Position numbers and translations under genes: made by a program. 64,000 nucleotides of DNA from Muricea muricata (lineage: Eukaryota; Cnidaria; Anthozoa; Malacalcyonacea; Plexauridae): contig OY979720.1 in NCBI GenBank assembly GCA_963855995.1, positions 18,064,139 through 18,128,138 on the forward strand. Direction: 5' to 3'. Under the pieces are notes generated by a model, which was not told the origin of the DNA, did no database searches, and was given only the letters and a program-made list of their open reading frames with translations. This document shows, piece after piece, positions 51,178-62,300 of this stretch; position 1 is the first letter of the stretch, and each line of letters begins with the position of its first letter.

Positions 51178-53454
51178 ATGGCTTTGTTCTACTTGTGTCT
51201 TTCTCTCGCTTGTCTGTATGCGGTTGAAAACTCTCAGGCTACGACAATTCGTACAAGACAGTCGTTGAGGTGTTATGAGAATCCAAAGCAAGACAAGGAT
51301 GCTGAAGAAGTCATGTAAGTTTTCTATCTTATGCTTGCAAGAAAAGTATGGACGCATCACGGTTGTAAGCTTATAAATATTTTGTCGATTGTTAGATGTA
51401 GTGCCGTTTCTGTCAGGTATGGATAAAATAGTAAAGCGTAACAATACACTCACAGAATCTCAAGACAATATTGGAAACACGATATTGCGTCAAATATAGT
51501 TTTACAAATCAGGCCGGGCGAATAGAATTGTCTTTCAGGATTAAAATAAGGAAATTGAATAGTATATTGCTCGGATTTTTATCAATTTTTTTAGAGCGAA
51601 ACAATTCAAATGTTGATTCAGTTTCATATTTCAGCACCTTTCGCGATGTTTATTTTTACTTCCTCACTAAATTTCGGAACGTCGTTGCATGACGTATGTA
51701 GACTAAGACGGCCACTACTAAAAAGCGATACAGCGATAAAGCGATACACGGAGCCGGAGCCGGAGCCTGGAGCCGGAGCCACGCGTAATTTATTCAAATT
51801 AATTAATTATTTAATAAATTATTGCTTTCAATCACCGCAGGAGACATTAGTAATTGTATTTTCCGGGGGGAGGGATATACTTAAAAATACCTATTATAAA
51901 GTGAAAATGCGAAGACTTAATTAAATAGGTTTAAATGCTCGCATATGCAAAACAATAATTTGGTATATTTCTTCACATACTAGGTGGTTGACAATAATAT
52001 TCATATAGATTGTAGGTCACTTCAGACATTCAGACTAACAGAAATTCGTCCAATGCCCTACGTCGACCCGCGCTTTGTATTTCACTGTTGATTGCTGATC
52101 TTTAAACTCTCATTAACTGTAATGATGTGTATATTTCAGTACTACCCCGCGCCCTCACGAGTACATCAATGTGAATGACCTTCCAGCATCTTGGGATTGG
52201 AGAAATGTTGACGGAAAAAATTACGTCAGTGTTTCACGTAATCAACACATTCCACAATACTGTGGATCATGTTGGGCAATGGGTACCACCAGTGCGTTAT
52301 CGGATCGAATCAACATAATGAGAAAAGGGGCATGGCCAGTGAATTATCTTTCGGTTCAAAATGTGCTCGATTGTGGTAGGTTGCTAGATTCATAACATAA
52401 AACTTTTCCAGGGGGTCCAGAGAAAGAGATATAGTTTACAATAGGAACATTAGACCTGAAAAGCTCTCGAGTAAACCAACAGGAAATGGAACAAGGGAAA
52501 CATGACAAAGTTTGAACAAAAATACAAGGGATTTTAAAGAAAACATGGAAACACAGACCCCTTCCGAGAAAACCTCGCACATCTGTGCGCAGAACATTGG
52601 GAAATCTATAATAATGAAAAAGGCATCCTCTTCGCTAAAGAAGACGCATCAGTTTTTAATCATGATAGGTGGCATGAAGAATGGAGTTTACAAAAAAATA
52701 AATGGAGTCTAAAAAACACTAAAATGATTATTTTCCCTGTAGGTGATGCTGGTTCATGCGGAGGTGGAAATATGATTCCAGTCTATGAATACGCACATAT
52801 TGAAGGTATCCCGGATGAAACGTGCAATAATTATCAAGCCAAGGATCAAGATTGTGATAAGGAACACCAATGCAAGACCTGCGATCATTCTGGTCACTGC
52901 TATGCTATCAAGAACTACACTCATTTTAAAGTTAGCGAGTACGGTATGTAAAGAATAATGTCACACGTGTCCTTTGTTTTTCTAAGCTTTCCATTTGCAA
53001 GCTTAGATCAAGGCAAAGAATCAGAAAAAAGATGATTTCGTACGTTCCGTAACAAGCTTTTTGGCTTTTCTAACTCTTCACGTTATTTCTCATTAAACCA
53101 GGCCATGTCAATGGTCGAGATAAAATGAAAGCAGAAATTTATGAGCGTGGTCCTATTGCTTGTGGAATTATGGCAACACAAAAGTTAGACGCTTATCTTG
53201 GTGGTTTGTACTCAGAATACAATACGAATATTGGTATCAACCATATTGTATCCGTGGCTGGCTGGGGTGTGGAGAAAGGTACAGAGTACTGGATCGTTCG
53301 CAACTCCTGGGGAAGGCCCTGGGGAGAGAAAGGGTGGTTGAGAATAGTCACAAGTGCTTACAAAGGTGGTGAAGGTGATGATTATAATCTTGGAATTGAG
53401 ACTGGCTGTGCCTTTGCTGTTCCAATTATTCCGGATGAACTGGTGACAAATTAA
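51178..53454 (+). CDS. CTSZ: Cathepsin Z (cathepsin X), papain-family lysosomal cysteine protease
   Basis: Four exons, 51178-51314, 52140-52375, 52743-52943 and 53102-53454, join in frame with GT-AG introns to give 308 residues, close to the usual length of about 300. Residues 1 to about 16 form a hydrophobic signal peptide ([16 protein letters not shown]). The very short propeptide has CYENP (Cys32), the Cys that caps the active site in proenzymes of this family. The mature enzyme starts near Leu60. Mini-loop His82-Ile83-Pro84 and catalytic Cys90 (CGSCWA), His239 and Asn259 (RNSWG) are all present; counted from Leu60 they are 23, 31, 180 and 200, as in cathepsin X. Asn182 (NYT) is a glycosylation sequon. 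It acts as a carboxypeptidase in lysosomes. Assignment is very sure; expression is unknown. Confidence 0.95.
51690..52075 (+). repeat. Intron-1 insertion with GGAGCC-type minisatellite
   Basis: Absent from the second gene copy, which passes from AGACTAAGACATGATG to the acceptor region in about 60 bp. It contains GCGATACAGCGATAAAGCGA followed by several CGGAGC repeats (about 51750-51781) and AT-rich sequence. It is probably an inserted repeat. I see no clear terminal repeats. Confidence 0.6.
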
Positions 53455-53633
53455 ACGGTTCCTTGATGGAATGATTGACTTTGCTAATTAACTATATACT
53501 AAGTTTCAAAAGAATTGTATTAGAATATGTTTAAAAGGGATACGAAGTAAATTACTAATACTTGTAATAGGGACAATGGTCGCATGAGTATCATTACATA
53601 TGAAATAATTCACGTTTTAATGCAACACAATTA

Positions 53634-53639
53634 AATAAA
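53634..53639 (+). terminator. Polyadenylation signal AATAAA
   Basis: Canonical hexamer 180 bp after the cathepsin Z stop codon. The corresponding hexamer of the second copy is at 57173-57178, displaced by an element insertion. Confidence 0.5.
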
Positions 53640-53730
53640 ATACATTCATTAACATGTCATGTTTTACTCTTGCAAAATCTATGAACTGCAAGAGCGCTTT
53701 GGAAGTAGAGCACGTATTACGTGAACACTT

Positions 53731-54082
53731 TAAGGACGTGTTTGCAGGGATAGATTAATGTAATTTTAATATCTTCTTGACATGTTTTGGAATAATGCCA
53801 GTCAATGTATGAAGGGTTGCTCATTGCTGGAATTTTTGCACATTCGTAAATTTTTGCACATTGGTAGCCTCAATTAAACTTTCTTTTTTACCAGATCCAG
53901 TTGGATGTGCTTGGACATTCCACCCTGCTTTATAGATTTGTAACATTGAGAACAGGAGGGGTGGTCCCACAAAATCTAAGCAGCTTTGGTAAAAAAAATT
54001 GCATATGTGGTCACATTGATGACAATCGTATATAACAATTTTTTCATAGATTAGCCCGCTTGAGGTTATTACAAACTATGGC
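53731..54082. other. Spacer between the duplicated segments
   Basis: AT-rich, unique. No coding frame, RNA gene or element ends were recognised. Confidence 0.5.
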
Positions 54083-54612
54083 AAATTATTATCATCTGCA
54101 TATAAAGGACATACTGCTATATTTTTCTCACTGTGAGTTAATACGCCGCTGTTTTCCCGGCATTCGTAGAGATATGATCTGTTGTCATGAATCAAGCAAC
54201 AGGACATGCTCGCAGGCTCACGCTATGATGTGGGAGGTCTCTGGTGGCGCTATGGTAGCGCCGCTGCTGGTATAGGGTAATACGCAAATTATTCCAGATT
54301 AGACTAGTAGGCGCAATTTCGCGCAAATGATTAGAAATTGCGTTTGGACCGACAGGTAGTGGGGCGAGATGATGAATTCAGTGGGTCGCGATGGGATTGG
54401 GCTAATTGTATTTACTGTAACTTGGTACGAAATTAAAATTGCAGCTAATTTCTATAAGGACTGTCAGAACGTATAAATCGCTTGATTCGCTGAAGATTTA
54501 GAGAAAAAAGTCACATATCTCTTTTATGATCTAAGCTCAGTTCGGCTTAATTAATCCCTTGCGTGACCGTCGATGGTTAATCTAAATAGCAATTAGTTGA
54601 ATCCCTCTTTCA

Positions 54613-54639
54613 TCATGTGACATTATGTAATTCACATGA
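54613..54639. promoter_or_regulatory. Paired TCATGTGA sites upstream of the cathepsin Z pseudogene
   Basis: TCATGTGA at 54613 and TCACATGA at 54632 are both retained after duplication, although the spacer between them shrank from 16 to 11 bp. Confidence 0.35.
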
Positions 54640-54792
54640 CGATTCTCGGAACATTACATATTGCGTACAAAGTGATGATTGATTATATCAATATTTTTAC
54701 ATACAGTAAACTTGTGAGACCTTTCCTGTCGCCTCATCCGCTTAGTGTTGCTGGCAGTTTGTGGTAAACTTTGGTAACAAACGCTTTGTTCA

Positions 54793-56724
54793 ATGGCTTT
54801 GTTCTACTTGTGTCTTTCTCTCGCTTGTCTGTATGCGGTTGAAAACTCCCAGGCTACGACAATTCGTGTAAGACAGTCGTCGAGGTGTTATGATAATCCA
54901 AAGCGAGACAAGGACGCTGAAGAAGTCATGTAAGTGTTCTATCTTATGCTTGTAAGAAAAGTATGGACGCATCACGGTTGTAAGCTTATAAATATTTTGT
55001 CGATTGTTAGATGTAGTGCCGTTTCTGTCAGGTATGGATAAAACAGTAAAGCGTAACAATGCACTCACAGAATCTCAAGACAATAGTGGAAACACGATAT
55101 TGCGTCAAATATAGTTTTACAAATCAGGCCGGGCGAATAGAATTGTCTCTCAGGATTAAAATAAGGAAATTGAATAGTATATTGCTTGGATCTTTATCAA
55201 TTTTTTAGAGCGAAACAATTCAAATGTTGATTCCGTTTCATATTTCAGCACATTGCGCGATGTTTATTTCTACTTCCTCACTAAATTTCTGAACGTCATT
55301 GCATGACGTAAGACTAAGACATGATGAAAGGTCAGTGAGCTGACAAAATGTGTTGATTGTTGATCTTTAAAATCTCATTATCTGTAATGATTTATATATT
55401 TCAGTACCACTCCACGCCCTGACGAGTACATCAATGTGAATGACCTTCCTGCATCTTGGGATTGGAGAAATGTTGACGGAAAAAATTACGTCAGTGTTTC
55501 ACGTAATCAATACATTCCACAATACTGTGGTTCATGTTGGGCAATGGGTACCACCAGTGCATTATCGGATCGAATCAACATAATGAGAAAAGGGGCATGG
55601 CCAGTGAATTATCTTTCGGTTCAAAATGTGCTCGATTGTGGAGGTTGCTAAATTCATAACATAAAACTTTTCCAGGGGGTCCAGAGAAAGAGATATAGTT
55701 TACAATAGTAACATTAGGCCTGAAAAACACTCGAATAAACCAACAGAAAATTGAAAAAGGGAAACATGACAAAGTTTGAACGAAAATGCAAAGAATTTTT
55801 GAGGAAACATGGAAGCACAGACCCCTTCCGAGAAAACCTCGCACATCTGTGGGTAGAAACTTTAGGAAATCTATAAGAATGAAAAAGGCATCCTCTTCGC
55901 TAAAGAAGACGCATCAGCTTTTAATCATGATAGGTTGCATGAAGAATGGAGTTTACAAAAAAATAAACGAAGTCTAAAAAACACCAAGATGATTATTTTT
56001 CCTGTAGGTGATGCTGGTTCATGCGAAGGTGGCGAGATGATTATATTCCAGTCTATAAGTACGCACATACTAAAGGTATCCCGGATGAAACGTGCAATAA
56101 TTACCAAGCCAAGGATCAAGATTGTGATAAGGAACATCAGTGTAAGACCTGCGATCATTCTGGTCACTGCTATGCTATCAAGAACTACACTCATTTTAAA
56201 GTTAGCGAGTACGGTATGTAAAGAATAATGTCACACGTGTCCTTTGTTTTTCTTAGCTTTCCATTTGTAAGCTTTGATCAAGGCAAAGAATCAGAAAAAA
56301 GATGATTTAATACGTTCCGTAACTAGCTTTTTGGCTTTGCTAACTCTTCACGTTATTTCTCTTTAAACCAGGCCATGTCAATGGTCGAGATAAAATGAAA
56401 GCAGAAATTTATGAGCGTGGTCCTATTGCTTGTGGAATCATGGCAACAGAAAAGTTAGACGCTTATCTTGGTGGTTTGTACTCAGAATACAATACGAATA
56501 TTGGTATCAACCATATTGTATCCGTGGCTGGCTGGGGTGTGGAGAAAGGTACAGAGTACTGGATCGTTCGCAACTCCTGGGGAAGGCCCTGGGGAGAGAA
56601 AGGGTGGTTGAGAATAGTCACAAGTGCTTACAAAGGTGGTGAAGGTGATGATTATAATCTTGGAATTGAGACTGGCTGTGTCTTTGCTGTTCCAATTATT
56701 CCCGATGAACTGGTGACAAATTAA
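54793..56724 (+). pseudogene. Cathepsin Z pseudogene, second copy
   Basis: Exons corresponding to the first copy lie at 54793-54929, 55405-55640, 56008-56213 and 56372-56724. Exons 1, 2 and 4 keep length and frame, and the catalytic Cys, His and Asn codons are intact. Exon 3 has a 5-bp insertion near 56043-56047 that shifts the frame just after the conserved AGSCEGG segment. The exon-2 donor G|GTAGGT has lost a T and reads GGAGGT; the nearest GT is 3 nt later, which would add one Gly. The mini-loop His is replaced by Tyr (CAC to TAC). A sequencing error could explain the indel, but three independent defects favour a recent pseudogene. Exon-4 sequence is nearly identical to the parent. Confidence 0.88.
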
Positions 56725-56870
56725 ATGGTTCCTTGATGGAATGATTGACTTTGTTAATGAACTATATACTAAGCTTCAAAATTATTGTATTAGAATATGT
56801 TTAAAAGGGATACGAAGTAAATTACTAATACTAGTAATAGTGACAATGGTAGCATGAGTATCATTACATA

Positions 56871-57168
56871 GAGAATAATACATGGGTGCGCGGAAATGCC
56901 AGATTTATTTCGAGTGTTGAACATGATATCTCACGAGTGAGCGCAGCGAACGAGTGAAAAATATCATGTTCAACACGAGAAAAAAATCTGGTATTTCCAA
57001 GCACCCATGTATTTTTCTGTCTAGTATATAAACTACTGGTTTTCCACCAATATAGAATGTCCAGAAGCTATGATTGGTGATTGTTTGAAAAGCGATAATT
57101 TTCACATGTGAAATTACCATAAATAATCTCGCATGTGAGGTTATCAGTTTTATCAGTGCGAAAAATCC
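56871..57168. mobile_element. Foldback element in the 3' flank of the pseudogene
   Basis: Absent from the first duplicate, where TCATTACATATGAAATAATT runs directly towards AATTAAATAAAATAC. The core 56878-57012 is a near-perfect palindrome: ATACATGGGTGC pairs with GCACCCATGTAT, and GTGTTGAACATGATAT with ATATCATGTTCAACAC. The loop is GAGTGAGCGCAGCGAACGAG. The remainder is AT-rich with small palindromes (TTTTCACATGTGAAAT). No protein is encoded. Confidence 0.75.
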
Positions 57169-57367
57169 TTAAATAAAATACGATCATTAACATGGCATGT
57201 TTAACTCTCGCAAAATCTATGAAATACAAGAGCACTTTTAAAGTAGAATACGTATCACGTGATTTCCTGCTAGTTAAATGGCCATCTTCCAAGAACGTTT
57301 GACGCAATCGTGACTATGATGCAAACGAGGATAAGAGACTTGCCAACAACATTCTTAACCTTGACCA

Positions 57368-57555
57368 AGGGTACACAGCAGAATGCAGCAAATATAGTAC
57401 CGGTTGATTTGTAGAATTACATTCCACGAACGTTTATGTAAAATGGGAGTTTGAGATTTAATAAATTGAATTCTGAAGAGCTTATTTTCATACTAGAGGT
57501 AAGATTCTACAAATCAACCTGTACTATATTTACTGCATTCTGCTGTGTTCCCTTG
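57368..57555. mobile_element. 188-bp MITE with candidate 9-bp target-site duplication
   Basis: Terminal inverted repeats of about 50 bp (AGGGTACACAGCAGAATGCA at the left, mirrored by TGCATTCTGCTGTGTTCCCT at the right, ending in a few mismatches) surround a short AT-rich core. CCTTGACCA flanks both ends (57359-57367 and 57556-57564). Nine-bp duplications are typical of Mutator-like elements, so it may be a MULE-derived MITE. Confidence 0.75.
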
Positions 57556-57564
57556 CCTTGACCA

Positions 57565-58177
57565 TATTTGATTCCATTTCTTCAACGATTAATTTCTCGT
57601 ACAGAGCAACCACTTTTGGCAACAGGCATGGCAGAAACTTTGCTGTCTTCACAATTCTTACTTACTTCATCATGTAAAGATATTCCAGAACCGCCAAAAA
57701 TGCTTTCAAGTTCATGTCCGGAAGTTTCACCTTGGGAATTCATTACTTTCATCAATGCAGAGAAGAACATAAGATGGGAATATTGATCTTTAGACGCAGA
57801 TCTTCATCAATACAATATTGCAAGCAAGCAGTGATGAGGTCTAAAAAGGAAATTGAGTTCTTGCTCCAGTTTTATACACCACTGCGTAGCACTTTTGTTA
57901 TTAGAACAATCTAAGAGTTTTAGCCTACTAATATTAAATTCTAGAGTGTCTTCCATCTATTAGTCTCAAATACCATTTAATAAGTTAGTAGTAAGTTACT
58001 GAAGTACTCAAATGTTACAAACAAAAAACAAAGCAAGAAAACTCCACAATTTGCAGCTAACTGAATTCGAAACATGTTTATACTGACTAGCCAGAACACA
58101 GATATAAATAAGGCAGTGACCTAGTTACTATATACCATTGTTACATTTCAATACTTGTTGTTTCATTCATTCATTGT
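57565..58177. other. No confident gene; one minus-strand open frame
   Basis: A minus frame (about 57585-57805) is open for about 70 codons with a polar composition (for example SKDQYSHLMFFSALMKVMNS), but I cannot assign it. It lies downstream of the BTB remnant on the same strand and might be a further part of that broken gene. Confidence 0.25.
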
Positions 58178-58451
58178 TTAAATGTTTGCAACCTTAATAT
58201 ACCCCTTACTCTTTGCTTCTTCAAAATGACCTTCTTGGAACATCGCAGTCATCATTGAACACAAAGCACACAGCAAAACTGCTTTGTGAGCAACAGTAGG
58301 ATGATATATTATCTTCCAGATCAAGCCATACATCAGCAAACACTAACTGTTTTCCAAAGCTTAACTTGTGCATGTCTTCCATAACTACAGTGAAGGTGAT
58401 CGCTGCGTCATTTTGCTCATTGATAACTGTTGTCCGAAAAAACTCAAAGTT
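58178..58451 (-). pseudogene. BTB/POZ-domain remnant (RHOBTB/LZTR1-like), frameshifted
   Basis: One minus frame reads VVMEDMHKLSFGKQLVFADV then WLDLEDN. After a +1 shift near 58295-58312 a second frame reads AHKAVLLCALCSMMTAMFQE then GHFEEAKSKG before a stop. FADVW.DLED, AHKAVLL and MM.AMF in this order are the A1 helix, B strands and A2-A3 pattern of BTB domains, closest in my reading to RHOBTB/LZTR1 types. There is no splice site between the two frames, so it is a broken fragment. The protein-protein interaction function is lost. Confidence 0.5.
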
Positions 58452-59193
58452 TGATCAACAATTTGAAGGGTTCAGCTGTGCCAAACGCAGACGGCACTCG
58501 ACAAGTTGCAAAATTAGAAAAAACTGAGAGAAAAAAAAATTTCGGCTATGGAGAACTTTTTGTGCAATTTAGCTGCAGCTGAGGGAATGGTGTGATATCT
58601 ACCAAGAGAATTCAAAATTAATATTTAGCTTAGTTTACCTTGCTATTGAATGTATATCTATAGGCACAACTGTACATGATATGTTTGAACACAAATTACA
58701 CTTGCAAAATATACCAGTGACAGAAAAAGAATTTTATCCACACTCAAATACACGTCTCTATAATGCATGCGCATATTAGACCACGCTTGACAACATTTTG
58801 TTTAAGGATATACGAGTATATACGGTGCGTGATTTGTTATTGTATCTAATGCTACATTAAAAGCACACCATCATTCTAGCGCAGTATTATGTAATGGCTC
58901 GAATCCTTGCAGCAAAGCCCTCTAACGTGTTTGTTTAGCAGTCGATGTCAATTACCACCTTCCACTGTACATTGTAAATGCTCGAATATAACCTATAATC
59001 TGTGTGAATAACTCCGCTATTATTTACCATATTCTTTCGAGATCCGGTCCTTGATTTACCCACGGTTCTGTTCACGACTCGAGCCAATTCACAACATTAC
59101 CAGTGCGGGTGATGGTGTGCTATTAATTAGCGACTACGAGGAGCGAATTTATCTATACTATGAACTATTTTTACGAAGTCAGAAAGAAATGGT
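58452..59193. other. Intergenic stretch downstream of the villin-headpiece gene
   Basis: AT-rich, no coding frame or RNA gene recognised. It holds the 3' UTR of the minus-strand gene ending at 59194, but I found no clear AATAAA on that strand. Confidence 0.4.
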
Positions 59194-59307
59194 TTAGAAC
59201 AATTTAACTTTCTTTTTCTGATCATGCTGCTTCCATTTTGGCAATTGGTAGAAGTCATCTCTCGCCATTTTGAACACCTCGCGAAACTCATCGTCACTCA
59301 AATATGT
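59194..59307 (-). CDS. Terminal exon encoding the villin headpiece C-terminal subdomain
   Basis: Acceptor TCTATAG, 37 codons plus TAA. Begins TYLSDDEFREVFKMARDDFY and continues QLPKWKQHDQKKKVKLF. The three core Phe (DEF, VF, DFY), the LP.WKQ turn with its Trp, the Lys cluster and the final LF all match the 35-residue villin subdomain. This is the strongest evidence for the gene. Confidence 0.93.
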   Translation of the reverse strand, partial: TYLSDDEFREVFKMARDDFYQLPKWKQHDQKKKVKLF

Positions 59308-62300
59308 CTATAGAAGAGAACCGAAGGTCCATTGTCAGTGGACAACAGAAGGTACAATGTACTCCGAATGTTCAATATTTAAGACTCTTTTCCACTTCAA
59401 GCGAAACGTAGCGCATTCTATGTTGAGACCATATCATTTGTTTTGTCTGAGTGTTCACGAAACAATAGAATACGCTACGTATCTCTACGATACGGTTAAA
59501 GTGGAAACTCAACTTAACATCTTGCAAACTCAAGACTCGAGTTATTATACCAAGACAAGGGATGTGCATCAGGTTCACCCTTACAAATACACTACTGATT
59601 ATAAACAATTATTGGATGAGGCTGAGTGTGATATCAAGATTTATCCAGACCGAGGTCAAAGTAATCTGCCGAAGCGAAACTGAGCCACATAACTTTGACC
59701 GAGGTCTGGATAAATCTTGATACCATGCGAAAGCCGAATTCAATAATTGTTTTATTACACAATTATAAAACCTCCCGTGCTTCAACATAAAACGATTTTA
59801 ATACATTGCAGATTTCTGCCTTGGTTTTCGGTTCCTCTTCGCCCTTTTCTTACAAGTAGGCTTCAAAGACGTTCCTCCCTGACAAAGTTGCTTATTTTGT
59901 ATTTTTGGCGTCCTTGTTTTCTACAAGTTTGTCCAATTGAGCCTCAGAAATAGTTTCGAATCTCGCCGAAGACGCCATTATATACCGTCCCTGCAGAGTG
60001 CAGACAATTTTCATTATTATATACTGAGTGTCAAAGTTCATCAATTCCTGTTTCTTATTGGTTAAGAACGTATCACGTGATAGTGGAGAAATTCTACTGT
60101 CTCCCTGGCAACGTAGCTAAGCGGTGGACATTACTTTTATTCACCGGTAAATAACAAATCCACAGAGCCTCACAGAGCCATGTTAGGTAAAAGGTAATCC
60201 TTTTTATACATGTTTGATTGATTTGTGGTACTTTTCTTCTCTTTTGACACTCAGTATATAATAAAATACTTGGCTTCGCCTCGGGAAACATCGACAGTCT
60301 CTGGTCCACAAAACATACTGTTTCCCGAGGTCTCAGTCAATAAGTGTTAAATGTCGTTGCAGGTGGCGTGACATTGAGAATTGTCTGTAGGCTATCAACC
60401 AATCAAAATTGAGATAGCCTAAGCATTGTATAATAATACAAATTGAAATCTTCACAACTAAGCTTCAGTTATGTAAATTTAGTATCTCTCCCTTTATGCA
60501 AGTTGAATAAACTTATTCCGTTTACCTCCAAGTTCTTTTTATCAACTCCTCTTGGTAAGCGATAGTTATCCACCTTGAGTTGCCGGTACGTGAAAATCTA
60601 CAAGGAGAAACATCAAACACAATCACGGTCCTTCATTCTCCCATGTAATTCCATCTCCCTAAGCATGTATATATTTACTATCTGTAGCAGTTATAGCACA
60701 GCATACACAATTGACGGTAGGGCTACTCAAATGAATTTGTGTGTCCACGCATTATCCCAACAAGTCTATTGCATTTTCTATCCAGTAAGAACGCTGAACT
60801 GGCCGTTCGCAGCCAGTTAGCAGCATAAAAATTACGTAGCACGTTGCGCTGTTGAGTGACCGTACTTTGCTGTAGCAGTATCACGAACTGTATCTATTTT
60901 AGCTGATCTGACCGTGAGTAAAAGGCCTGGAACTAGCTACCAAATAGAAATCCATTTTGCTGTTGTTAATCACTTATATCTGTTGTTTTCCTTCGTGAAC
61001 CTTGTTGAAACATAAGTCTGCCAGAAATTTAGAAACAAAGTAAATTATATTTCATGAGAAATCTGATAATTTCGATCGAAAAATAGACTTCTGTTTGACA
61101 ACTAGTGCCAGTACTTCGTTGTGTTTTCAGATCGACTTGTTGTGCAACAATGAGACAGTGTGTGTGACTTGAGCACAGTAACAACGAGTGTAAGTCGAAT
61201 ATTCAAACAAACTATCTCGAGATGGAATTACGGGTGGCATATGCAGCTAGCTTAAGGTGATAGGATGAATAACCTGTCTGCATTGCATGCCTGCTTACTT
61301 TCCTCAGGGTTCGTACAAAACTTGAATGTGCTTGAATTTGAAAACAAAAATTCAAGGCCTTGAAAGTCCTTGAATTTATGAAGAAGTGCTTGAAAGACCT
61401 TGAATTCGTCGAGCTCTGGTTTCTGGACATTTTTTCCACATCTGAAAGCTAAATTGCAGTGGTTCATAACTTCTAAATCTGTTTCAAATTCATTTGGGCT
61501 TCAGTTAGAGCGTTGTTTAACAACTCTTTTTAGTCCTTGAATTTCCTGATATATGCCCTAGAAAGTCCTTGAATTTTACTCTTCATTACTTGTACGACCC
61601 TGCAAATGCTTGAATAAACTGTACATAAGTAAAGTTTTTATAAATTATTACCAACCGGAACCTCTGCTGGAGATTTGGCGGAGGATGATGATGACGTGGC
61701 AACTCTACCAATCATGCTGTCATCAGAACTTCTGCCGATCTTCAACTGCACGCTCGTCTTGTACTTCCCACCCTAACGTATTTGGAAGTAAAATTGGTTT
61801 GAGCTTGAAATTTGACAAATGACGCTGTAAATAACAAGGCGAGTAATTTATCGTACCGGCGACACTGGTGTTGGTTGCGTCGTTTCGTCATAGCTGCCTA
61901 AAAAATAAAAACACCACAATGACTTACCCCACTGCTGAAGTATGCTGGGTAAATGCTTGGCAGGTCATAGTATGAACAGTAGAAAAGCCAGCCCGACAAT
62001 TTCGTCATGCTATGCAAATTTAAATCATTATCATTATTCATTTCTTTAGAAATTGATTCCTTATACGCACTATCAACACTGAAAAATTTACATTTGCATG
62101 ACCAAATGTCGGGTTGGCTTCGCCACTGAGTATGAACTTCGGAATGGCGTTTAGGAATAGCTTTTGAACAATTGGGTTCAGTGTGAGTCAAGTTTATTGG
62201 GTTTTGAGATGGGTCACAATTACATTGTGACCCTTATTAAAATACCACAATGACTTACCTCACTGCTGAAGCATACTGGGTAAAATATTTGGCAAGTCAT

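Larger units (their letters stand above)
50633..53730. repeat. Segmental duplication, left copy
   Basis: Direct duplicate of 54083-57262, covering the cathepsin Z promoter region, all four exons and the 3' flank. Identity is high in exons and introns. Copy-specific indels include an insertion of about 0.35 kb in intron 1. Confidence 0.92.
54083..57262. repeat. Segmental duplication, right copy
   Basis: Starts at ATCATCTGCATATAAAGGAC, as at 50638, and ends near 57262. It contains a copy-specific insertion of about 230 bp upstream of the gene (about 54234-54466) and a foldback element in the 3' flank. Confidence 0.92.

Noticed and set aside
51471..51924. Frames in cathepsin Z intron 1
   Set aside because: They lie wholly in the intron and are not conserved in the duplicate, which lacks much of this sequence.
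59270..59683. 137-codon plus frame as a gene
   Set aside because: It overlaps, on the opposite strand, the well-supported terminal villin-headpiece exon and a MITE end, and has no recognisable domain.
61898..62191. 97-codon minus frame as a gene of its own
   Set aside because: It starts in intronic repeat sequence of the villin-headpiece gene and runs over the splice junction of a supported exon. Only its end (YYDLPSIYP) is discussed, as a possible cassette exon.
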